DNA of 12,769 bases from SIG622 sp045596605 (GTDB lineage Bacteria; Bacillota; Clostridia; Oscillospirales; CAG-382). A program made the translations under genes and the position numbers. Below are positions 6,921 through 12,769 of this stretch, piece after piece (positions within the stretch are counted from its first letter, which is position 1; every line of letters begins with the position of its first letter). The notes beneath the pieces were generated by a model that saw only the letters and a list, made by a program, of their open reading frames with translations, was not told where the DNA came from and made no database searches. The DNA is taken from contig JAZOCR010000156.1 of the NCBI GenBank assembly GCA_045596605.1, positions 1-12,769 of the forward strand. Direction: 5' to 3'.

Positions 6921-7100
6921 GATAAACTCCGCAGAAATTGTGAAGCAATTCGAGGAGTTTATCAAAATATAAAGTTCTTTGATGCACTTTCTTTCAAGAA
7001 AGTGCACGAGGGGTTTGGGGGCAAGAAGAATTTGTAAAACAAATTCTTCAAACATAAGAAAAATTCTGAAAGAATTTTTCGTTGTCGTAGCCCCCCATAT
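6921..7100 (+). repeat. Structured intergenic element, unit D, with AT-rich insertion (upstream of purL)
   Basis: The core hairpin 6921-6963 has outer stem GATAAACTC/GAGTTTATC, core CGCA/CGAG and inner stem AATTG/CAATT. The second hairpin is a perfect 11-bp TGCACTTTCTT/AAGAAAGTGCA (6983-7006). The G-rich tract ends in GGGGGC (7017-7022). Its expected partner GCCCCC appears only at 7090-7095, because about 67 AT-rich bases are placed between the two halves. That insert itself folds into two perfect hairpins, 7025-7049 (11 bp) and 7058-7080 (10 bp). The unit ends 10-15 bases before the purL ribosome binding site. Confidence 0.8.
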
Positions 7101-7123
7101 AAAGAAAAAGAAAGGGTAAAGCA

Positions 7124-10100
7124 ATGGTTTACAGAATTTACGTAGAAAAGAAAAAAGAGCTTGCGAACGAAGCAAAAGGACTTATGTCCGAGGCGCACGA
7201 GCTTCTCGGCATAAAAAACCTTGAGGACGTTCGTCTTATTAACCGCTACGATGCGGAAAATATCACAGAGGAGCTTTTTGAAACGGCGGTAAACACCGTT
7301 TTCTCCGAGCCGCAGACGGATATCACATACAGAAGTCTTGACACAGACGGCTACACTGTTTTTGCAGTAGAATTTCTGCCCGGTCAGTTTGACCAGAGAG
7401 CAGACAGTGCGGCTCAGTGTATCAGCCTTATTTCCCAGGGCGACAGACCTACCGTTAAGAGCGCAAAGGTTTATATGCTTAAGGGTAATCTTACAGAAGA
7501 AGACGTTGCGGCAATCAAAAAGTACGTTGTAAATCCCGTTGAAGCGAGAATTGCAACCCTTGACACATACGAAACCCTTGAAACAAAGTACGCATACCCC
7601 GAGGACGTAAAGACTCTCGACGGCTTCTGTGGGTACAATGAAGCAGAGCTTTCAGACTTCCTTTCAAAGCTCGGTCTTGCAATGGATATTGACGACCTTA
7701 AGTTCTGTCAGAGCTACTTTATTTCGGAAAAGCGTGACCCCACCTTTACCGAAATTAAGATGATTGATACCTACTGGTCAGACCACTGCCGTCATACTAC
7801 GTTCCTTACAAACATTGACAGCGTAAAGTTTGAAGACAAGCTTCTTGAAGATGCATACAACCAGTATATTGACACAAGAAAGGCACTCGGAAGAACAAAG
7901 CCGGTTTGCCTTATGGATATTGCGACTATCGCTGTTCGTCATCTTAAAAAAGAGGGCAAGCTCCCGAAGCTTGACGAGTCCGAGGAAATCAACGCTTGTA
8001 CTGTAAAAATAAAGGTTGAAATCGACGGCAAGGAAGAAGACTGGCTTCTCCTTTTCAAGAACGAAACCCACAACCACCCCACAGAAATCGAGCCCTTCGG
8101 CGGTGCGGCAACCTGTATTGGCGGTGCTATCCGTGACCCGCTTTCAGGCCGTTCCTACGTTTATGCGGCTATGCGTGTGACCGGTGCTGCAAATCCGCTC
8201 AGACCCATTTCCGAAACAATGGCAGGCAAGCTTCCCCAGAGAAAGATAGTTACAACTGCCGCAAGCGGATATTCCTCTTACGGTAACCAGATAGGTCTTG
8301 CAACAGGACTTGTTGATGAAATCTACCACGACGGCTATGCCGCAAAGAGAATGGAAATCGGTGCGGTAATCGCAGGCGCACCTGCGGAGAACGTTCGACG
8401 TGAAAGACCTGCCCCCGGTGATATCGTTATTCTTCTCGGTGGTAGAACAGGCAGAGACGGCTGCGGCGGTGCTACCGGTTCATCAAAGTCACACAGCCTT
8501 TCCTCACTCGAGTCCTGCGGTGCAGAGGTTCAGAAGGGTAACGCTCCCGAAGAAAGAAAGCTTCAGAGACTTTTCAGAAACCCCGAGGCTTCAAAGCTTA
8601 TAAAGAGATGTAACGACTTTGGCGCAGGCGGTGTTTCAGTTGCTATCGGTGAGCTTGCTGACGGACTTCTTGTAAACCTTGATAAAGTGCCCAGGAAATA
8701 CGAGGGACTTGACGGAACAGAGCTTGCAATCAGCGAATCCCAGGAAAGAATGGCGGTTGTTGTAGGGGCAGAGGATGCAGATAAGTTCTGCGAACTTGCA
8801 CAGAAGGAAAACCTTGAAGCAACAGTTGTTGCAACCGTTACAGAAGAGCCCAGACTCGTTCTTACCCACAGAGGAAAGAATATAGTTGATATATCCAGAG
8901 AATTCCTTAACTCCAACGGCGCTGATAAGCATATAGACGTAGTTCTCACAAAGCCCGAAAGCTTTGAAAAGGAGCTTCCGAAGTGCTTTGAGTGCGGTAT
9001 GAAAGCCCTTGCAGACGACCTTAACGTATGCTCAAAGAGAGGTCTTTCCGAAAGATTTGACTCCACCATCGGCAGAGGTACAGTTCTTATGCCCTTCGGC
9101 GGTGCTCGTCAGCTTACTCCCATTCAGGCAATGGTAAACAAGGTTTCCGCAGAAAAGCGTGACAGCTCTACCGTTTCCGTAATGTCCTACGGCTACAACC
9201 CCTTCATCACTGAAAAGAGCCCCTACCACGGTGCATATCTCGCAGTAGTTGAATCTGTAGCAAAGCTTATTTGTACCGGTGCTTCCTTCGAGGATACCTA
9301 CCTTACGTTCCAGGAATACTTTGAAAAGCCACAGCGTGACGGTAAGCGTTGGGGCAAGCCCATGGCGGCACTTCTCGGTGCATTCAAGGCACAGATGGAG
9401 CTTGGAATCGGCTCAATCGGCGGCAAGGACTCTATGAGCGGCTCCTTTGAAAAGATTGACGTTCCGCCGACACTTGTTTCCTTTGCGGTAACAACAGATA
9501 AAATTGATAATATAATCTCCAACGAATTTAAGAGCGCAGACCACGAGGTAGTGCTCCTCAAGCCCGAATATGACCAGAACGGACTTCCGAAAGCAGAGTC
9601 CCTTATTGACCTCTTCGGTAAGGTTACATCACTTATCAGAAGCGGTGACGTAGTAGCGGCTTACACTCCCACATACGGTGGCGTAGCGGAAGCTGTTATG
9701 AAGATGTGCTTCGGTAACGGCTTTGGCTTTGAATACGATGAAAAGCTTTCACTTGAAGACATCTTCGGCTATAACTATGGTGCATTCGTGCTTGAGCTTT
9801 CAGATAAGTGCGACAAGTGCATCGGCACACGCCTTGGTAAGACAACAAAGAACTGCGCTATAAAGAAGGGCGAAGAAAAGGTATGCAGCGGTGCGCTTCT
9901 CGAAATCTACGAAAACAAGCTTGAGAGCGTATTCTCCTGCAACATTAAGACTCCCGAAACTGAAATTCCCGCATTTGAATATAAGGCAACCTCTTATGCT
10001 TCCCCCGCAGTTAAGTGCGCAAAGCCCCAGTTCCTTATTCCCGTATTCCCCGGAACAAACTGCGAATACGACAGTGCAAAGGCGGTTGAATACGCAGGCG

Positions 10101-10822
10101 GTAAGGCAGAGATTTTTGTAATCAACAACCTTACAAAAGAGGGAATTGCACGCTCGGTAGAGGGCTTCGCAAAGCTTCTTTCCGAGTCACAGGCGGTATT
10201 TATCCCCGGCGGCTTCTCCGGCGGTGACGAGCCTGACGGTTCAGGTAAGTTTATTACTGCATTCTTCAGAAATGCGGCGGTTAAAGACGCAACCCACGCA
10301 CTTCTCGGCGAGCGTGACGGTCTTATGTGCGGTATCTGTAACGGCTTCCAGGCTCTTATAAAGCTGGGTCTTGTGCCCTTTGGCAAGATTATCGACACAG
10401 ACGACACTTGCCCGACTCTTACCTTTAATACAATTGCACGCCATCAGTCAAGACTTGTAAGAACGAGAATTGCTTCCAACAAGTCGCCTTGGCTTAAGAA
10501 TACACAGGTCGGCGATATTTACACAGTGCCGATTTCTCACGGCGAAGGTAAGTTCCTTGGCTCTGACGCTCTTATTGCAGAGCTTGCAAAGAATGGTCAG
10601 ATAGCAACACAGTACGTTGACGACTGTGGAAAACCCACCTACGATATCCACTTCAACCCCAACGGCTCGACCTTTGCTATCGAGGGTATCACTTCTCCCG
10701 ACGGTAGAGTTATAGGTAAGATGGGACACTCGGAGCGTGTAGGCTACGGTCTTTACAAGAACGTGCCCGGTAAGTACGACATCAAGATGTTTAAGTCTGC
10801 GGTAGAATACTTTACAAAGTAA
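7124..10822 (+). CDS. purL: Phosphoribosylformylglycinamidine synthase, single-chain (FGAM synthase)
   Basis: It converts FGAR to FGAM with ATP and glutamine, step 4. The 1232-residue chain contains all three parts that Bacillus makes as separate PurS, PurL and PurQ. The N-terminal PurS-like part spans about 1-150. The synthase part carries SDHCRHTTF (219-227), NETHNHPTEIEPFGG (313-327) and IGGKDSMSGSF (about 765-775). The C-terminal class I glutamine amidotransferase starts near FLIPVFPGTNCEYDSA and has nucleophile Cys1072 in GICNGFQALI, with His1202 and Glu1204 in GHSERVGYG. The chain is slightly shorter than E. coli PurL (about 1295). ATG 7124 follows AAAGGG at 7111-7116. It is the last purine gene here and ends at a hairpin terminator. 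Its product FGAM is the PurM substrate. Confidence 0.99.
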   Translation: MVYRIYVEKKKELANEAKGLMSEAHELLGIKNLEDVRLINRYDAENITEELFETAVNTVFSEPQTDITYRSLDTDGYTVFAVEFLPGQFDQRADSAAQCISLISQGDRPTVKSAKVYMLKGNLTEEDVAAIKKYVVNPVEARIATLDTYETLETKYAYPEDVKTLDGFCGYNEAELSDFLSKLGLAMDIDDLKFCQSYFISEKRDPTFTEIKMIDTYWSDHCRHTTFLTNIDSVKFEDKLLEDAYNQYIDTRKALGRTKPVCLMDIATIAVRHLKKEGKLPKLDESEEINACTVKIKVEIDGKEEDWLLLFKNETHNHPTEIEPFGGAATCIGGAIRDPLSGRSYVYAAMRVTGAANPLRPISETMAGKLPQRKIVTTAASGYSSYGNQIGLATGLVDEIYHDGYAAKRMEIGAVIAGAPAENVRRERPAPGDIVILLGGRTGRDGCGGATGSSKSHSLSSLESCGAEVQKGNAPEERKLQRLFRNPEASKLIKRCNDFGAGGVSVAIGELADGLLVNLDKVPRKYEGLDGTELAISESQERMAVVVGAEDADKFCELAQKENLEATVVATVTEEPRLVLTHRGKNIVDISREFLNSNGADKHIDVVLTKPESFEKELPKCFECGMKALADDLNVCSKRGLSERFDSTIGRGTVLMPFGGARQLTPIQAMVNKVSAEKRDSSTVSVMSYGYNPFITEKSPYHGAYLAVVESVAKLICTGASFEDTYLTFQEYFEKPQRDGKRWGKPMAALLGAFKAQMELGIGSIGGKDSMSGSFEKIDVPPTLVSFAVTTDKIDNIISNEFKSADHEVVLLKPEYDQNGLPKAESLIDLFGKVTSLIRSGDVVAAYTPTYGGVAEAVMKMCFGNGFGFEYDEKLSLEDIFGYNYGAFVLELSDKCDKCIGTRLGKTTKNCAIKKGEEKVCSGALLEIYENKLESVFSCNIKTPETEIPAFEYKATSYASPAVKCAKPQFLIPVFPGTNCEYDSAKAVEYAGGKAEIFVINNLTKEGIARSVEGFAKLLSESQAVFIPGGFSGGDEPDGSGKFITAFFRNAAVKDATHALLGERDGLMCGICNGFQALIKLGLVPFGKIIDTDDTCPTLTFNTIARHQSRLVRTRIASNKSPWLKNTQVGDIYTVPISHGEGKFLGSDALIAELAKNGQIATQYVDDCGKPTYDIHFNPNGSTFAIEGITSPDGRVIGKMGHSERVGYGLYKNVPGKYDIKMFKSAVEYFTK

Positions 10823-10841
10823 TAAATTACAGCATAAAATG

Positions 10842-10868
10842 ACGGCAAGCTGATTTTCCGCTTGCCGT
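10842..10868. terminator. Terminator-like hairpin between convergent purL and the 146-residue gene
   Basis: A 9-bp perfect stem ACGGCAAGC/GCTTGCCGT with a 9-nt loop lies in the 52-base gap between the two stop codons. On the plus strand it is followed by TTGTGTTT and on the minus strand by CATTTTATG, so the U-tract is weak on either side. It probably serves both genes. Confidence 0.7.
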
Positions 10869-10874
10869 TTGTGT

Positions 10875-11315
10875 TTACACGCACTTTTTTGCGCATTGCT
10901 TGTCATAAACCGAGTATATTCTACCGGCGGCTTTACAGTACCTTGCAGTAAGCTTTCGTCGCCATTTGGCAGAGTTCTTATCTTCGCTTCTATACTTAAG
11001 CTTCATTATATCAAGTATTCCCTCTCTTAGATTCTCTGCAAGCATTTCAAGAAAAACCGTGCAGGTTTCAATATTTTTCTGATTAGCAGGAAATTTTTTG
11101 TAAATGCAAGCCATTTTGCAGGACTCATTTACAACAATGTGAGTATAGTGACGAAGAATGTCCTCGTAGGTCTCCTGGTAGTCCGACGGAATATTTATGT
11201 CTTCTTTTAATATTCCGGGGTTTTTTGCTACCACATATTTAGCCTCGGCATATGCTTTTTCGGCTATGGAAGATACGAACTGTCTTTCTTCCTTTGTGAA
11301 ATAACTGTTTATCAT
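10875..11315 (-). CDS. Hypothetical protein, 146 residues, cysteine-containing and basic at the C-terminus
   Basis: I do not recognise this protein. It begins MINSYFTKEERQF. The start at 11315 is chosen because AGGAGG (on plus, 11320-11325) lies just upstream, although the spacing is only about 4 bases. A longer reading to 11369 would run through the terminator hairpin and has no binding site. It looks soluble and helical with no signal peptide or membrane segment. It contains six cysteines (66, 70, 85, 127, 141, 145) and a lysine/arginine-rich end (115-146). It has its own promoter and a structured leader, so it is regulated separately from the purine genes and is convergent to purL. The careful upstream control argues it is a real gene; no function can be assigned. 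Confidence 0.75.
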   Translation of the reverse strand: MINSYFTKEERQFVSSIAEKAYAEAKYVVAKNPGILKEDINIPSDYQETYEDILRHYTHIVVNESCKMACIYKKFPANQKNIETCTVFLEMLAENLREGILDIMKLKYRSEDKNSAKWRRKLTARYCKAAGRIYSVYDKQCAKKCV

Positions 11316-11491
11316 TTTTCCTCCTGAAATAAAAAAGTGCGCAGCCGAAGCTACGCACAAAAAATACATGGCTCCGATTGCTGCTACACAAATCGAAACA
11401 CTTGCCCATTAGGACGTGTAAAAAGAGCCCGTATTTTTACAAAAATAAAAATACAGTTCTAATCAGCAAGTGTTTATTCAATTTGTGTAGC
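11316..11491 (-). ncRNA. Structured 5' leader of the 146-residue gene, candidate attenuator or riboswitch
   Basis: The predicted start of transcription (about 11491) coincides with the beginning of a long helix. ATTTGTGTAGC (11481-11491) pairs with GCTACACAAAT (11383-11393) over 11 bp. Above a small internal loop, GCAAGTGTTT (11466-11475) pairs with AAACACTTGC (11396-11405) over 10 bp. Inside are CTAAT/ATTAG (11459-11463 with 11408-11412) and an 8-bp hairpin (11431-11454). GAGCC at 11425-11429 could also pair with GGCTC at 11370-11374, outside the helix, as a pseudoknot. A terminator hairpin follows before the ribosome binding site. I do not recognise it as a purine, T-box, SAM, TPP, glycine, ZTP or guanidine-I RNA. 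Ligand and function are unknown. Confidence 0.65.
11331..11358 (-). terminator. UUCG-loop intrinsic terminator in the leader of the 146-residue gene
   Basis: On the minus strand, GTGCGTAGC pairs with GCTGCGCAC (one G-U pair) across a TTCG tetraloop closed by C-G, followed directly by six T. This is a textbook intrinsic terminator, placed 4 bases before the AGGAGG ribosome binding site, so the downstream gene is expressed only on read-through. Confidence 0.88.
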
Positions 11492-11497
11492 AAAGTT

Positions 11498-11526
11498 ATT
11501 ATACTACATATTCCTGTAAATGTCAA
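11498..11526 (-). promoter_or_regulatory. Sigma-A type promoter for the leader and 146-residue gene
   Basis: On the minus strand there is a perfect TTGACA (-35, plus positions 11521-11526) and a perfect TATAAT (-10, 11498-11503) with exactly 17 bases between them. Both hexamers are the consensus. Transcription should begin near 11491, the first base of the leader helix. Confidence 0.9.
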
Positions 11527-11558
11527 TAAAAATTTATGTTTTGATTGTCATATTTTTT

Positions 11559-11586
11559 CTCCTGAAATAAAAAAGTGCGCAGCCGA
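11559..11586 (-). repeat. Partial second copy of the leader's terminator and ribosome-binding region
   Basis: A 28-base stretch identical to 11321-11348, repeated 238 bases away in the same orientation. It holds the 3' arm and loop of the terminator, the T-run and the AGGAG, and is followed (minus strand) by an ATG at 11551 that runs only five codons to a stop. The 5' terminator arm is missing. It lies upstream of the promoter and looks like debris of a duplication or of an earlier gene copy. The remaining 11587-11665 has no gene that I can support. Confidence 0.8.
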
Positions 11587-11675
11587 TGTTAAACGACGAT
11601 ATGGAAGCCAAGTAAAAACGTGTTATACAGCCGGATTGATATGATATTGTAGAATATTAAAATTCGGAGAAAATA

Positions 11676-12014
11676 ATGAGAAATATTTATATCTACAAAG
11701 ATGAAACTGAAAGTCAGGTTCAACATTTTTTTGAAAATGCAGATGAGAAGCTACGAAACAAATTCAAAAGTATTCTCAATTACCTATCCAACGATAAAAA
11801 TCCACTTTGCGAGCCATATGTGAAACATATTTCTGTGGGCAGGTATAGAGAGCTTTATGAAATACGGATGAAAGTATCAGGCAACATGGTTAGAGTGCTG
11901 TTTGTAAAGCAAGATGCAGATATTGTGCTTTTATATGCTTTTTACAAGCGAAGTGGCAAGGATACAGAGAAGGCACTTGAGACTGCATATAAGACATTAA
12001 ATAGGCTGAGGTAA
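11676..12014 (+). CDS. RelE/HigB-type (phage Gp49-like) toxin family protein
   Basis: A 112-residue protein of the Gp49-like/HigB branch of the RelE superfamily, whose members act as ribosome-dependent mRNA endonucleases in type II toxin-antitoxin pairs. The family pattern is seen in the central helix KLRNKFKSILNYL (25-37), then RYRELYEIRMKVSGNMVRVLFV (56-77), and DIVLLYAFYKRSGK (82-95), which carries the aromatic and basic residues expected late in the fold. The start follows CGGAGA (11665-11670). In HigBA order the antitoxin should follow the toxin, but the next 90 bases hold no HTH gene, and none is seen upstream, so it is an orphan in this window. Activity is inferred only; it could be a solitary remnant. 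Confidence 0.8.
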   Translation: MRNIYIYKDETESQVQHFFENADEKLRNKFKSILNYLSNDKNPLCEPYVKHISVGRYRELYEIRMKVSGNMVRVLFVKQDADIVLLYAFYKRSGKDTEKALETAYKTLNRLR

Positions 12015-12065
12015 TTTGCCGGTGTGACAGTCAATGTAACAGATTGTTAAAAAATAAATGTTAAA

Positions 12066-12094
12066 GAGGTCTGCACTTTTTCGGTGCAGACCTC
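12066..12094. terminator. Bidirectional terminator between the toxin-like gene and the zinc-ribbon gene
   Basis: Perfect 11-bp stem GAGGTCTGCAC/GTGCAGACCTC with a 7-nt loop. It lies 51 bases after the toxin stop and 13 bases after the stop of the convergent minus-strand gene. On the minus strand it is followed by TTTAACATTTATTTTTT and on plus by AGTATTTTATAT, so it can end transcription from both sides. Confidence 0.85.
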
Positions 12095-12107
12095 AGTATT
12101 TTATATA

Positions 12108-12650
12108 TCACTTGAGAATCTTAAACTTACCGATCAGAGGAAGCTCTTTTGCTTTGCCGTTTGATGCATTAATAATACCGATGATGAACAGAACAAAGAA
12201 AACAATAGACAAAATACCGATTATGCTTGAAACGGTGTACAATCTCCAGGATATAGCGAGAAGAATTGCGTTGATTATGCCGTAAACTATACTCCACGCC
12301 ACTGCCGTAATGAGAAGCAGCAAGCCCTGATTGGAATGGTAACGTGCGAATTTTGATTGCTTTGCCGCAAACATCGGTATGAATACAAGCGGTCCGAAGT
12401 AGGCGAGTATTGCCATACCCTTATTTGTGTTAATGTCGTTCTGATCAAATTCTGCCGTTGTGTCGGCTGTGTTATTAAGATTTTGGAACGTCTCGCCAAA
12501 GCTATTTTGATTTTGCTGTGAGTGAGGCGTCTGCTGAGGCTGTGCCTGTTGAGACTGCTGTTCCTGCGGTGCATCGGTAGGAGAGCCGCATCCCGGACAG
12601 AATTTTATATTATCTTCGATTTTAGTTCCGCATTTTCCGCAAAATTTCAT
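12108..12650 (-). CDS. Zinc-ribbon membrane protein with Tic20/DUF4870-like domain
   Basis: A 180-residue protein. The N-terminus is a zinc ribbon with CxxC pairs Cys4/Cys7 and Cys18/Cys21. Residues 28-51 are a glutamine-rich, low-complexity linker. The C-terminal half has three hydrophobic segments (about 79-96, 110-133, 141-163) with ARYHSNQGLLLL between the first two, typical of the DUF4870/Tic20-like family of small bacterial membrane proteins. Function is unknown for the family; the ribbon should face the cytoplasm. The start has AAAGGAG (plus 12659-12665) with 8 bases spacing. Its start lies only 20 bases after the stop of the partial upstream gene, so the two are probably one transcript. 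It ends at a strong terminator. Confidence 0.9.
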   Translation of the reverse strand: MKFCGKCGTKIEDNIKFCPGCGSPTDAPQEQQSQQAQPQQTPHSQQNQNSFGETFQNLNNTADTTAEFDQNDINTNKGMAILAYFGPLVFIPMFAAKQSKFARYHSNQGLLLLITAVAWSIVYGIINAILLAISWRLYTVSSIIGILSIVFFVLFIIGIINASNGKAKELPLIGKFKILK

Positions 12651-12670
12651 AGTGTTGTCTCCTTTACAAA

Positions 12671-12769
12671 TTATTTCTTCAAATTTTCAACCATTCTCAC
12701 TGCAATAATGAGTGCCTGTTCTCTTGTTGCATTTGCGTAGCCGTTAGCTTCATCGGCGCTTGTTACATT
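12671..12769 (-). CDS. C-terminal end of a gene cut by the window edge, possibly S-layer-homology-like
   Basis: An open frame enters from the right edge and ends at TAA (12671-12673), giving the last 32 residues of a protein. It ends with ANATREQALIIAVRMVENLKK. The TREQA pattern followed by a hydrophobic helix resembles the end of an S-layer homology repeat, common at the C-terminus of secreted or surface proteins in clostridia. The match is short, so the function is tentative. It is probably co-transcribed with the zinc-ribbon gene 20 bases downstream. Confidence 0.5.
   Translation of the reverse strand, partial: NVTSADEANGYANATREQALIIAVRMVENLKK

Noticed and set aside
11316..11369. N-terminal extension of the 146-residue protein to 164 residues
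   Set aside because: The extension would be translated through the terminator hairpin and lacks a ribosome binding site, while AGGAGG precedes the internal start.
11378..11644. Plus-strand 88-codon open frame across the leader region
   Set aside because: It covers a consensus promoter and paired leader on the minus strand, has low-complexity composition and no ribosome binding site.

Overview
The window carries most of a de novo purine biosynthesis cluster from a low-to-mid GC Gram-positive anaerobe. The best guess is a member of the Clostridia close to Ruminococcus or other Oscillospiraceae. This rests on the protein sequences (the FCGEGYYGL insertion in PurN, a single-chain PurL of about 1230 residues, PurO beside a stand-alone AICAR transformylase), AGGAGG-type ribosome binding sites, and abundant GC-rich palindromic intergenic repeats. 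The taxon is inferred from recall, not from a search.

Positions 1-10822 (all + strand): purM, purN, a CrtO-like membrane acyltransferase, purO-type IMP cyclohydrolase, a purH that has only the AICAR transformylase domain, purD, a DUF559 nuclease and purL. They cover step 2 (PurD), step 3 (PurN), step 4 (PurL), step 5 (PurM), step 9 (AICAR transformylase) and step 10 (PurO) of the route from PRPP to IMP. The purF, purE, purC and purB steps are not in the window. The genes form tight blocks (purN to AICARFT; purD to DUF559) separated by long non-coding gaps.

The gaps are the most striking part. The gaps before purM, purN, purD and purL hold six copies of one structured element. Each copy has a hairpin with a fixed CGCA/CGAG core inside covarying stems, then a second hairpin of variable sequence, then a G-rich tract ending in a C-rich hairpin just before the next ribosome binding site. 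Two gaps hold a single copy and two hold an outward-facing inverted pair. The gap before purL also holds a second palindrome family, a 45-bp tandem array lying directly behind the DUF559 nuclease gene.

Positions 10823-12769 leave the purine cluster. A terminator hairpin separates purL from a convergent unknown gene for a 146-residue protein. That gene has a near-consensus sigma-A promoter, a roughly 175-nt structured leader and a UUCG-loop terminator directly in front of its ribosome binding site, so it looks controlled by attenuation or a riboswitch-like RNA. A divergent RelE/HigB-family toxin without a visible antitoxin follows. Then, on the minus strand, comes a zinc-ribbon membrane protein that sits 20 bp behind the end of a gene cut by the window edge and possibly ending in an S-layer-homology-like motif.
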